The notes under the pieces: generated by a model
Seen by the model: only the letters and a program-made list of their open reading frames with translations
Database searches by the model: none
What the model was told of the DNA's origin: nothing
Part shown: one piece after another, positions 24,601 through 36,140 of the stretch
Layout of the letters: each line of letters starts with the position of its first letter
Numbering within the stretch: position 1 is the first letter of the stretch
NCBI RefSeq assembly: GCF_949628265.1
Contig: NC_088790.1
Coordinates: 21,332,545-21,396,544 of the forward strand
DNA from: Cloeon dipterum
Lineage: Eukaryota; Arthropoda; Insecta; Ephemeroptera; Baetidae
Reading direction: 5' to 3'
Length of the DNA: 64,000 bases
Translations under genes and position numbers: made by a program

Positions 24601-27477
24601 GATTCAGCCGCCTCTCGTTTTCATCATCCCAATAACTGCTGCATTACATCAGCAACCTATAAAACACGGGAGTCGTGACAACCGCGCAATTTCTTATTTC
24701 AATTTCGTAGACGCTGATATTTTTAAGCGAGAGAAAGGATTTTTGCGCCGCCGCTCAAAATGTCAGTCAGCCAATTCCGATGAGCCCTGAATTTTTAGCA
24801 GGCGGACACACGAGTGTCAGTCCGTTTTATTCTGCCGCTGGCGGCCCTCATGCCAACTTTCCAGCAATTTCGTTCCAAACTGAAGCGGCCCCGTCTGCAG
24901 CTGAATGCTACCAATTTGCGCAGCTTGCATTTCGAAGGAAAACAAATAGAAACAAAAAGTTTGCAAACAAACGATAGAATGACTTGCGCTTGTTATACAT
25001 TTGAAGTTATTTCACTCTGGACAAAGAGAACGCCGACCTTAATTCAGTGCGTGCGTGTGCGTGAAATACAGGTTTTTCACTGCACACATGTTTGAGTAAA
25101 ATCGAGATCCGAAATGTCAAGTCCATTATAGTATAAAAATGCAAGTAAGTTGTTGCTCTTGAACGCGACACACATTTTTTACGGGGAGAAAAACGATGGA
25201 AATGCGAGCTGACCTGTTGGCCAGGTCCACTTGCTCGTCTTGTTACAATTTCAGCATATTGAAAACCTGAATTCTCTGAATGTGTCAGGGTGAAGGTGGC
25301 TGTTGAATTAATGGACCAGATTTCAACCCAGTTTAATTTAAATTTTTTCTATAGTTTTTTCAAGCCACCGTTCAATTAATCGAGTTTCAGAATGAAAAGT
25401 GAAATTTTGGAATATTTTTATTTTGGATGTGGGGATGTATGGGGTAAAGTTACCCTGCTGATCCACAGCGTAAAACCAAATTTTGAATCTAAAATAGCTA
25501 ACATTATTTGGATGCGGATACATATATAACTAATGTTGGAAATTAAGACCCAATATTTTGTGAGCGATGAGGATATAAAAACCGAAAAACGAAAAAACTC
25601 CCCTTTTGGCAAGAAATCCAAATTCTAGACATCATTCATACGAATGGGGGACTTTATTTTGTGGAAATATTTTTACTATAAAAGGGAAAATTATGTGTGT
25701 CCATTCCGTTGATGAAAATAATTTTTCTAGAAATAATAAATTCTGTTTCTTTTACGTTTTTAGTTCAATGTAAACCCCAGCCCATCTAAATTAAGAATCA
25801 GTGTCAACTCCTCAGCTTCGAGAGGATAGTGAAGAAAGTGAAGAAATGTTACATATTAAATTCAAGGACATCAGAAAGCAGCAGCACGTCGTAAACTTAA
25901 ATATCACTTACACTGACAGAGAAATATGCAGGTTGATTTCAACGGTTTATAGCCTCAAGCTTGGCATATAAACTGGAAGCAGTTTGAATTATTCTCCAAA
26001 CCAATTTGCACGCGCGTGATTTTTATATGGAATGCTCCAGCGCGCGAGGCGAGAAAAGGAAAAAAGTGTTCTACCTTTTGTCTATGATAAAAAAATAATC
26101 TAATTAATTAACGAAGTGAGAAACATTCCAAGCTTTTTAATTGGAGAGCTGCAGTTGCGTCATCAGAGAAATTTCCTATCTTGTTCAACACTTCAACAGG
26201 CAAAATCGAAACTGCAGGGCGGGAAAAAACACACTATGACAAATCAATACGTGTGCATGTATTTATAAATTATGCCGCTGGTTGGCATTATTTGTGCGGA
26301 CGAGAAATGGGGAAAAACACCTTTCACTGCTCTTGTTTGAAAACACGCCGGCGCACCTTCCCGCCTTTAATTACTCAACCTAATTGATTCACGCCCAAGT
26401 TTTTGTCCACAGCTCGCGAAAAGCACCACATACTTGACCTTGTCCCGGTAGTCCCACCAAATCGAATCAATTATCACGCAACTTTTTTGCACTAGGATAT
26501 AACGTTCAACTGGAGAAAAGTAAGCGGGTTAAAATGTCATTTGTTTACTTAACAAATGTTGCAATATCGCTACTGTTTTATTTAGCGACTGTTTTTAATT
26601 TTTTTTTAACGCCAGACAAATGTGAATGTCTTAAGATTCTTGTTTTGTTTGAATGATGTAATACTCCTCGATATTTTGTTTCAGCAAAAGCACAGCTCCG
26701 TAGCTGTCAAATAAGCAGTAGACGAAAAATCCTCTGAATTAACTGGAGTTCTGAAGTCGCAGCAATAAATTTTTCAATCGCAAAATCTAAACTCAGTATC
26801 AACATGACAAAGAAACCACGCATATACTTTAGAAACTGCACGAAAACTCAATTTATGAAAGCAAATTAACACTCAGTTTTCTCCTTGTAGGCGTTTTTCC
26901 AATTTCTTTGTGATTTAGAGGAAAGAGGCATGTTAACAGAGGCTATTCCCATGCAAATTTCGAATCCGTTCCATACGCATAGAGTGCGATTGATGTTCCG
27001 GTGCCAAATGCAATTTCACTTTTACTTTCTTTTCCTGCGCGAGATTCGCTGGCACTTTTCCAAATAACCAACAAGCAATGCACGCTTCGGAGGCCATCGA
27101 CGCACAGACCCAAGTGGCAAAAGGGTCTTTCTCCGCGAGTGCACCGTGCACCGCCGGTGCGGATCACGATTTCTCAAAATGTACTGCACCGAGCCGCAAG
27201 AGAGAAGAGCGCGCGGCCGGCCGTTCATGCGGAAAAGCCAAGTGTAATCATGCGAAAATGTAATCTGTCGTAATTCGGGTCGGGTGCAAAAACCGGCAGC
27301 TTTTATCTCTCCGCCAAACATCACCCTCGCGTCGCCTTTCCCATTTTGCGCGCTCGAGTTGAAAAAAAATCTCGAGTTGACACTTTGATTCTCCTCGTGG
27401 ATAATTTCGAGGTGATCGGAGAGAAATTCTGTTGTAATCGAAAAAAATGTGTGCGTTACTCACGTGAAAGTCCGCAT
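21694..27477 (-). CDS. Secreted low-complexity (cuticle/ECM-type) protein, 251 aa
   Basis: Three coding exons read from right to left: 27464-27477, 22794-23104 and 21694-22124. They keep frame and total 756 nt including the stop. The 14-nt first exon gives MRTFT and joins a hydrophobic stretch ending ALASA, a typical signal peptide cut near residue 19. The mature protein is acidic and Tyr-containing at first, then has a seven-Thr run, a Glu/Ala-rich tract, a basic block (RPFRSNDELIAALKRRR), Pro/Ser/Arg-rich sequence with a five-Gln run, and an SRSF...RRRRS-like basic tail. I recall similar signal peptide plus RPFRSN..L..LKRRR proteins as uncharacterised extracellular or cuticle-associated proteins of insects, but no enzymatic domain is visible. 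Splice sites are canonical (GTGAGT, GTAAAT donors). The first-exon assignment is inference: it rests on phase, the donor and a well-placed TATA box. The two downstream exons are more certain. Confidence 0.65.
23105..27463 (-). other. Long first intron (4.36 kb) of the secreted-protein gene
   Basis: Lies between the proposed 14-nt first coding exon and exon 2. No coding exon is recognised inside; short frames around 24.5-25.1 kb match nothing I know. It carries the inverted-repeat element at 23.95-24.08 kb. Long first introns often hold enhancers, but none is identifiable by eye. Confidence 0.45.
23951..24084. repeat. Inverted-repeat element, possible MITE
   Basis: A perfect 12-bp inverted repeat, CGGCCCCTCAGG (23959-23970) against CCTGAGGGGCCG (24064-24075), extends outward for another 8 nt with two mismatches (AGCTTTTC / AGCTATTG). 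The whole is about 134 bp with 20-bp ends. No clear target-site duplication was found. It could be a small non-autonomous DNA transposon in the intron or a stem-loop in the pre-mRNA. Confidence 0.45.
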
Positions 27478-27546
27478 GGTGCTGGGATTGCGATTTGGTT
27501 AATCCAGCCGGAGATCTTACTGGAGGCGCGCGGCCGACGCGAGTTA

Positions 27547-27555
27547 CCTTTTATA
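27547..27555 (-). promoter_or_regulatory. TATA box of the secreted-protein gene
   Basis: On the minus strand this reads TATAAAAGG, a strong TATA match. A CCAGTAA initiator-like sequence lies about 33 bp downstream (near 27522), and the proposed ATG follows about 45 bp after that. The spacing is that of a classical TATA promoter and supports the short first coding exon. Confidence 0.6.
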
Positions 27556-30500
27556 TCTGGCTCCCCTCTTGCAGTTTAGATAATGCATGCTTAGTTGGGA
27601 GTGAATATCAACCTGCTCGCAAATTCCGAGAGTTTGTGATGTAAATAGGACTGGGTGACTTTGCTTCAGTGGTTATTTTACGAAACTTTGTCACTTATAA
27701 GTGTTTTATTTGTAAACAAAATTTATGAGTTTACAGACGGATTCTATGTCAGATTCGTATCAAGGCATTTTCATTTAAACAAACACAACTGCAACTTTTT
27801 AAATGTCAGCTCCTTTTAGATTTTTGTATTACAGAAATTTATTCAGTAGAAATTCTTCGATTCATTTTTAAGTGGTCCTGAAAATAGTAAGATAAATTAT
27901 GAGTTTTTATCTGCTATTTTTTTAGAAAACATCGTAATATCTTTATTTAAATTTATTTTTGGAGAAAACTTTTTGCATGCTAGATTTCACATATTTATTT
28001 GGGCTTTAGCTAAAAACAAAGGAAATTTTTAAAATAATTATATTTTCGGAAATATAAACCAGCAAGAAAATATTTATATGTGCATTGAATAAAGGATATT
28101 TCATCACTTTTCAGGTTTAGTAGGGTGATTTAATTAACAAGTTTTGAAAAAATTACAGAGCGGCGTATATAAAACAGGTCTTCTAAGATTTTTTTTTTAG
28201 AATATAAAAGTGACCTTTCTGTCTACAAACCAAAACTATCAGAACTGAAGAAAAACAATATTTTTTAAATCGATTTAAGATCTCATTTTTCAAATTTCAA
28301 CAAATCGCTCAAATTGTTGCATGCAAAATTTTAGACCACTGAACTTCTGGTTCCATCAGGCCATGCTTCATGAATTAAATAAAATTAATTAAACCACCAA
28401 CTAGAGAGTTTCCTCGTCGGAAAAAATAGTCGACCGTGCCGATTTCATTGCCGAGTTAACGAGATTGAGGTCATGAATTTAAAATTACATTTTAATGATA
28501 ACCTTTGTACATCCGTCCCGAGTTTTTGCGAGAGAATTGAGGAAAAATATAAAATGTTGTATTATTTGTTGTCAAATAAATCCAATCGTTGATGGTGATT
28601 AAATAATCATGGATTCAGAAAGGAACTAGTTTATATGCGAGCCAACCATATAATATAGCTTCTATTCACTGAACCGTTTAATTAGAACATCAGTCTATAA
28701 AGCTATAGTAACATTTCTCACGACAAAAAGTGTAGTAATCCGTTCATGCTTAATATTCAAATCTGAGAGCTATATATGAGAAGGGATTGCGCGTAACCAT
28801 GCACACAACAGGGAGTAAATCAATTTTTTTTTAATATTTCCCCTTTCCTTTTGCTCTCCAAAACAACGAAACATTTTTTTTCTGGGACAGAGAGGCAAGG
28901 CAACCTCGGGTCAAAAATTTTATTATACGCGACATATTTTTAAGTGCGTCACAACGGCAGCTTGATCGAGTTTTTGAACGCTCACGTAACGAGCGTTTTT
29001 TTCTACTGGCGAACGAGAAATGATCGAGTGACTCGCAAGAGAAATTGTTATGCAACAACAATTTCATTCCAAGTGCGCGAATAATCAGAGCAGGTTCACC
29101 TCTTCGCGGCAACTTTTGCTCTCAGGCTGAATGACTGACTGAGACATATATATACACACACACAAGCACAAAGTTGGAGGTTATTTCAACATTTTTATTG
29201 TTCTCTTACACATCATGCAGTTTGTGAAAAATAAGCAGTTCGGGAACAAAAAATGCGCTAAATAGAGCACTACTTTCCAACTCCAGCAGGAAGTGGCGAC
29301 CGTTTTCGGCCGAGCGACGAGAAAACATTAATTTCTGGCCGAGATGAACTGGCTGAATGAAATAAAAATGTGTGCAAGGCTGAAAAGTCGTATAATTTTG
29401 TGAACACGAGAAGATTTTCGGCAAGGTCACCCGATGAATTATTTATCAGATCGACGAACGAGACACGTGCTCAGAAGTTGAACACCATAGGGCTAAAAAT
29501 GTGCGTGTGCTTGGCAGGCGTATCTAGAGCGACACACACAATAATTTTTTGTCGCGCAACCTTTCCTTGATCTGCTATTGAAAATCGCTCTCGTCGGCGT
29601 ATTGCAGGAAGTGGCCACGGCAAAAAGAGATTGCACGCGTTTGAAGCCGGTTCCGGATATACATACGTTTATTATCGGCTATATAATATAATCAGATATA
29701 AAATATTATTGTGCTCCTTTAGTTGAACGTATATCTCCGCGTCACTCGGTGTTGTTATATACTGGCTACTCTTTGTTGCGCCCAATGGACGCCCTATTAC
29801 GAAATTGAGCAAAAACTTGTGTATATATGCTACACATACACAGATATTGAATCATATAAATTTCGACATTGTGAATTTCTGCAACTGATACACAACACCC
29901 GAAGGATCAATGGTTCTCCGCATTTGCCATTAGTGCGTCAACCTCACGTAGAGCGCAGACAACCCGGCGTATCCCAAATGTAAAGATTAAATATCAAAGG
30001 AGTCACGAGGCAGGGAAAATTGACAAAGCATTGCGCTCTCTATAGGCATGAAGGAAAAGCGTCTCGAATTTTTTCGCGTATGAAATAAGAGAAATCATCT
30101 TCTGTTTTTATGCACGATTATTTGATGCAGATATAGTCTGCGGTCTTTTCTTTTTAAGGTTCTTCAGGTGTGATGTTTTTAACCTGCGCAATAATTTCTT
30201 TCACCTCAACCATTCAAGCGAGAAATAAAAGAATTCGTTCAAATGTCATTGCGGAGATGTGAAGTAACGATTCTATGCAACCGCACGAACAGAATAAATA
30301 CCTTTCGTTACGTCGAGTTCCCTTAAGATGACTATTTAACTGTCCATATATTAACCCAACTATTCACCTAATTAATCATTTATTTAAACCGGTAGTTAAA
30401 TTATCATATCCTTAAAAACTAGTTTCAGTTCATAATTTATGCAGGCTTTTTGCCCGAAGGTTTTAAATAATACGAGCAGTAATGAATAATATCAATAAAT

Positions 30501-32163
30501 GGCATGATTTGGTCGTGAAACTCCTCTTGTCATATATTTTGCTGATATTAGGCGGAGATGTTGCCATTGTAGATCTGCGTTCAACCTGAAAATATTAATC
30601 GGAAATGGCAAGAACGTGTGCAAAGCTTTTATTGAAAGCAAACTATTGCAGCTTCAGTTTTACCCTTTTACAGCCTACACTATAGAAAAGCGTCGAGAGT
30701 AATCTTCGAGCAAAGGCGGAAGGATAAATGTTACATGATCAGCATTTTATAAATCTCCCAATAGTTTTGACCTGCGACCTACTCAAGTCAGATGAAAGGA
30801 ATGCACAAGTTTCTTTTGCGTGCGTAGTGGGAAGACAATGGCCAGGCCGGGAGACGCGAGATGCGCGCGCGATGTGAGAGGATAATTTACGCGCACGGCG
30901 CGGCGCCCGGTACACAATGAATGAATGGGTGCTGGGCGCACTATTTGGAATAATGCGCGGTCCCGGCCGCGACTGCCTGCCGACAGAGCCGCGCGCTCTC
31001 GGTGAAAGGCGTGTAAAATCACCAAGGTGGAGACCTTTTTCCAGTAAAGCTTTCTCTGCTCCGTGCAGCAGGTATGTGCCTGCTCTTAAATTAATTTGAA
31101 CCCGCCTTTTCGCAGAGACCGAGTTGGCGACCGCTGAGTGTGTGCTGCTTGTTCGCAATTTATTGACTGTCATTATTATTGCAAATTTTACAGCCACAAT
31201 GCTAAGTTTCGCAGGACGATTTTTTTCCTTTTTGCCTCGTGAATTTTTGAAGTAATTAATAATTCAACTATTCTGCAGTGTTTTTTACCGTCTCAATCTA
31301 CCTCAAGGGAACGGAGTTGGTCGTCAAGTTTTGAGTTCAGTTTTCCAGCCACATACTGGGGGAAATTTTCTTGAGTGCTTCTGTAGGCCAAGAATATTAA
31401 TCGATGGACGAACACTGGCTCCATATATATCTCTTATAATTTTTTAACTTGAAATCATTATTTCAACCAAAATGTACTTCAGGTAATATTATTTTTCGCT
31501 CAACAAAAAATTCGCCAAATTATAGATATAAAATTTCGTGGAACAATGAAGGTTTTGTTTTAATTTGAAGAGAAGTAGAGGTTTGAATAAAAAATAATCA
31601 ACAAATTAAAAACTATTATTGCCAAACTCAGTTTGAAACGTTGGAAAGGCATGAAGAAGTAAACAATGAAGTGAGATTTGCAGTGAATTCAAACCTCCAC
31701 TCTAGTTAACAATTTTTTTTAATAAGCTTATTTTGAGCCACAAGAGAAACATAACTTGACTACATTCGCAAACAAAGAGTCCATTATTTTTATGACCCTT
31801 TTTTTCTTATTTTTTAAAAAAATAGTTTAGATGTTAAGTCATTGAACAAAGTTGCGTGTTCTGATCTTCAAAAGCGCTTTTATCTATTTCCAACATCTCC
31901 TCAGTCATTTTAATGTTTCCTCTAAGCTTTAAATTTAAGGCAAAATCAACGTATTTTCTAACCGTCTTCTCTATATATCATTAAATATTTGTATTACCAA
32001 CACTATAATTCTATCCAGAATAAAAAAATTTATATTTAATTGCACAAAAAAGTAGATAGTTTTATTTCCATTCTCAGCAGCACAAGAAAAATCAGATTTG
32101 CCCACTGCATATTGTAATCACATAAACTGTTGCGTAGTAGTTTTAAGAAGTTACTTCTGTCAC
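27556..32163. other. Intergenic, no supportable gene
   Basis: About 4.6 kb with no recognisable coding exon or RNA gene. It contains a short (CA)n run near 29.16 kb and a GC-rich patch at 30.78-31.03 kb whose overlapping frames are compositional. That patch could be a promoter or enhancer; this is not shown. Confidence 0.45.
32061..32066 (-). terminator. Poly(A) signal for the C1orf50 homologue
   Basis: AATAAA on the minus strand, about 100 bp beyond the stop codon of the C1orf50-like gene. Confidence 0.5.
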
Positions 32164-33439
32164 TCAGAGGTGAGCAGGTGGCAAAAGTGCAGCTTTGGTG
32201 TCAAGCAGAGTTTCCGGCCCACAAATGATGTTGCCAAAGTTTTTAGCACCCATCAGTGCCTCGATAATTTGCATATCCGAGTCTTTTTGCTCCACCTCTT
32301 CCAAGGGTGTCCAGGTCAAGTCGCATTCCAGCCGATAAGAGCCTTGAAAGTCGTGCGGACAACTCTGGCCCCACTCCTGCACTCAAGTTAAAATAAATTT
32401 AGTGAAGGGTTAAAATAGTTTTGAATCATTCTAACCTCTGGCGAAAGCATGCTGAAGTACGTCTGTCCCGAAGAGCGTTTGTACAGGTGGTAAATCTTTC
32501 CAGGCACCTTCTTAAAATTGCATGCGGCGTGGTGGAGCCTCGTATTGTCCTGGGCCTCCTGCAGAATTTTCATGGCCATCTCCTGCAAGTGCCTCACTTG
32601 GTCCACGATTATCTTCAGTTTGCTGCTCGCATTTGCTTTGACAAATGTGTCGGCCTGAAGGATTTAATTTTTATCAGAAATGACAGTTGAAAACCTTGAA
32701 GATTAGCTAAATCAAATTGAAGTCGGTCTATTTTATTCCCAGGAGCAAATGTACAGGTGAAATCATGGCTTTTTACATGATTTTATCAATTTTGTTCCAA
32801 ACTTTGACTTGGAAACATTATCAGGTTGGTAAAAACTGGCCTATATTTCCCGTAGGTATTCCTGAGCATCACATTCCGCGAGTTAAAGTGCTCAAAAAAT
32901 TTATCTCATTTTAAATTTCACTTATCACACTGCTAGCTTGTTTGTTTTCTAAAATTTCCTAGTTAATGAAGAAAAATCGTGAAATATAAATAGACTGAAT
33001 GGTTCTACTCTACGCAGAAAAATAATTACGATGATCAGCTATTAAGAAAATTCTTTGAGCAAAAAATTAAATAACATGCATTGCTCTTGAACTGCATTGC
33101 AGCTGTTTAGGCCCCGCAGGCTTCATGTTTGTTTATTCTCATTTAAAAAATCTGCGTAAAACTCCGCTTTTGTCTCATGCAGTGCATCTATTAAGCTGCT
33201 CCTTATAACATTTACATTTTATTACGTTTGAGAATTTAAGAGGCCAGACAAATGAAATGGTATACTTTTATGTATTTGTTTTGACCTAATTTTCTTTGAA
33301 AAAAATGAACTGAAACAACGTACCTTCTGAATTTCTTGGGCCATGGTGACCAAGTCATTGGGGTCACTACGTTTAGCAATGGCAACTGAATCCAAAAGGC
33401 GGATTCCATATGGTGCAGGATTTCTCTCCACAAGAGTTA
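32164..33439 (-). CDS. C1orf50 homologue (DUF2452 family), 5' exon unresolved
   Basis: Three exons are clear: 33324-33439, 32436-32654 and 32164-32376, with canonical boundaries and continuous frame to the stop. They encode about 182 aa. Family hallmarks visible in order: a TLVERNPAPYG start, DPNDLVTMAQEIQKADTFVKANA, a helical segment with HLQEMA, then HHAACNFKKVPGKIYHLYKR, GQTYFSMLSPEEWG and CPHDF.GSYRL..DLTWTP. This is the conserved core of the human C1orf50 / DUF2452 family (human protein about 199 aa), a widespread eukaryotic protein of unknown biochemical role. The first exon should end in phase 1 and lie upstream; I could not place it between 33.44 and 34.17 kb. The 3' half has an unremarkable hydrophilic tail. 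Confidence 0.8.
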
Positions 33440-34171
33440 CTGTGAACAACATTATTATGTTCATTGACAACAAAATCGAGGAAAACAAGTGACAATTTTT
33501 CACATGGTCAACTACTAAGTGAGGTGTGTAAACGTCAGTCAAAAATTTCCATAGATATTGTACCTTAAAATTTTATTTACAGTTTGCTATTAGATTAATG
33601 CATGATCAATATGCAACTCAATTTGTCGATCCATTGAGCTGAACAACTTGACTCTCGTTTTCAGACTTTCACCAATATGGACCTGGCAGCATAACATTCA
33701 TATTTACGTACAGCAAAAATGCTGTTGAGTAAATTTTGAGCACATACTTGATTTTCTGATCATAACATAAGAATTCAAATGAAATTATGTTTAGAAACAA
33801 CGTCGATTAACAGATAAAAACTGATTATCTTCTTTTTAAAAATTAGATAATTTGAGATACCATAATATTGTATGTATTTGTTGCGTTACTACACAGAGCA
33901 TTTTGATGTTTACATAATGGGGCTACACATAGAATAACGCAGTAGGTTAGTTGCAGATGGAGGAAGATGAATGTTTTACCAATGCTTTTATCAGTCTTTA
34001 TATCAAACGAATAAAATTCGTTAATTAATTATTCTAAACCCCAAACTTTGAATAGGCTGATCTGGTTGTTAGAACAGGCTTTAAAGTCTAGCTTGACAAA
34101 GGTTGATTTTGCCTTGAGTGGCGTAGCATCAAATGTTTTTAATTGTAACACAGCACATTTTGCAGAACCGA
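33440..34171. other. Spacer / probable first intron of the C1orf50 homologue
   Basis: AT-rich, 730 bp, between the C1orf50-like exons and the end of the next gene upstream. The missing short first exon of the C1orf50 homologue and its promoter may be here, but no ATG followed by a good donor in the right phase is evident. Confidence 0.35.
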
Positions 34172-35201
34172 TCACAGGATTTTAGAGCAGAGGTCTTCAG
34201 AGAATCTCTGCGAGTAGTGACGCATTTTCTTCGTCGCCTCCAGGCGATCACAGTTGAAGATGTCGCCCACAATTTTGGCCACCAATTCTGGCAGCAGAAC
34301 CGAGATGCACAAATGACACTTTCCAGATAAGAATTCGTGTTGCAGATTCATCTCGTTCATAATCATGTTCGCAAGCATGTCTGTGTTCTTGAAGCCAAAC
34401 ATAAAGGTGCCAGCGATTTTTGGCATTTCGTGAGGCGGTTCAGTCTTCTTGAACATCTTGTACAGCTCGCACTCAACTTCTTCGTCCAAAATTGCCTAGA
34501 ATTATTAAGTTTTTACTCATTTTGTCTTTCTCCGAGCATGTTTTCCCCAAATCAATAATTCTGAGAGCAAGACGCAAGATGCAGACCTGGAGGTATTCCT
34601 GGTTGAATTTGAACATTCGCTGGAAGACCTCCTGACTGGCGGTGTTGATGGCGTTGCCGTCCTTGTCCAGTCGGTACTTCAGGTGAGCTGAGTCCGCGGA
34701 CCATTTCTTGCTAGGATAATTTTTCTTGACTGCCACGAAGCGCTCTGGTATAGTTCCGCTCAAAGGTAAGGTGATTTCGTGGCACAGCGACGCGATTTGC
34801 GAGAGGGACACCGTCATCCTCTTCCCTATAGATATGCACACACACTCACAATTTTCAGTTGATGACACGCACTTAAAATACATATAAAACACATTTTTTG
34901 TTTGATAATAATATTAAATTTCTTTCAACCAGAACTAATTTATGTAAATTAATATGGCCAATGGTGTATAAAATTATATAATGCAATTATGTTTTTTTTA
35001 ATATTATGTAACAACTCTGGAGAGGTCATATTGAACGGAATTACAATGAGTAAAATGTTAAACGATAAAAACGATGAAAAAAATTTGTTGGTGTAACGGG
35101 TGGAACTAACACTCTCGTTTTGTTTCATGATGCTCACCTATGGAAGTGTCGAACTTCTTGTCTTCCATGTCGGAGAGTTTGCTGCGTTTCGGAGAAATCA
35201 T
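34172..35201 (-). CDS. Unrecognised 208-aa intracellular protein
   Basis: Three exons, 35138-35201, 34587-34825 and 34172-34495, give a continuous 627-nt frame including stop. Junctions are canonical and phases agree (1, then 0). The start MISPKRSKLSDMEDKKFD is lysine-rich and nuclear-signal-like. The middle has a hydrophobic helix followed by IPERFVAVKKNYPSKKW, and the C-terminal half looks helical (DEEVECELYKMFKK, a Met/Asn-rich NTDMLANMIMNEMNL segment, two Cys near SGKCHLCI, then a basic end). There is no signal peptide or membrane span. I do not recognise the family. The next gene downstream on the same strand is the C1orf50 homologue; they are treated as separate because this frame ends in a stop with no usable donor before it. 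A longer alternative transcript joining them is not excluded. Confidence 0.65.
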
Positions 35202-35805
35202 TCACACTAAAGCGACTGGGGTCTGAAAATTCTTCAGGGTCAATCCGGGTTGATAGCAGAGGTTATCTACACAATTAGATTGTTTATATTATTATTGTGC
35301 GAGAGGGTGATGAAAAATATTTCCTCACCGATTCTGTCCTTGATCGCTGGCAAATTTAAATAATAAATAATTCGATCCGAATCCCAAACTACAACTCGTA
35401 TTTTGTGACAAATAAAATCCTACACGTGCACTCGGCACACAAGCAACAACAATGCAAAAACACCACCCAGTTTGTGTCCAGCGCCCAGCAAGGCAAACCA
35501 AACGCAGTCAGCAAGAAAGCAGTGTAACTATAAGACCCAATGCTGGCAACAAATTAATAGCAATGAACAATAAACAACATTTTTTTCTGGTAGATCTTAG
35601 GTTGTGTTTTCACCATAAACATGCAATGTGTATAGTACCTATTATATTTAATATACATAAACTCAATAATTTTAACTGCTTACGCTTTTTGAACTACTTT
35701 TTTTTAACAAAGTGAAGAAAATTACAAAAGTTAGGAAACAAAATTGTTGGCAAGACTGATATGATTTTTGAAACAAAATAGTGCTTTGCCTCCCCGTCGC
35801 CAGCA
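35202..35805. other. Upstream region of the 208-aa gene
   Basis: AT-rich spacer of about 600 bp holding the presumed promoter of the minus-strand 208-aa gene and the 5' flank of the tRNA gene. No TATA box at a convincing position and no other gene seen. Confidence 0.4.
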
Positions 35806-35825
35806 GCCTCCGTGGCGCAATCGGC

Positions 35826-35862
<37 letters not shown>

Positions 35863-35879
35863 GAGCCCACCCGGGGGCG
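35806..35879 (+). tRNA. tRNA-Asn (anticodon GTT)
   Basis: All four arms fold. The acceptor GCCTCCG (35806-35812) pairs with CGGGGGC (35872-35878), including one G-U pair, and the discriminator is G at 35879. The anticodon stem TTCGG/CCGAA (35833-35837 / 35845-35849) encloses CTGTTAA with anticodon GTT at 35840-35842. The T arm GGTGG/CCACC holds TTCGAGC (B box GGTTCGAGCCC). No CCA is encoded and no intron is present, and a T-run follows at 35882-35886 as a Pol III terminator. A complete, apparently functional nuclear gene. Confidence 0.97.
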
Positions 35880-36140
35880 TCTTTTTGTCAGTGTTCTTAA
35901 ATGCTAGTAATATTTTTAGATGAAAAATACAGATGAGAAATAAAACACAAACACCGTTGAAATATAGTGTAGTGGTATATTCAGAAGAATAATCTTCACT
36001 ACAATGATACACCCGTTTCATCTACTTAAAAATTAAATTTTTATTCATTTATTTAGTTAAAATGAACATTTTATTCATTTATTGCTATTTATAAATGAAC
36101 AACAAAGATTTACAAAAATCAACACCTAGCCTGGCGAGTG

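Noticed and set aside
30739-31197. 152-aa minus-strand frame
   Set aside because: Arg/Ser/Ala-rich compositional frame in GC-rich DNA, no family resemblance, no upstream promoter or splice context.
35731-36021. Minus-strand frame reading TPPGGLEPPTFRLTAERASRLRHG
   Set aside because: This is the well-known spurious translation of the antisense of a tRNA-Asn gene; the tRNA at 35806-35879 explains it.
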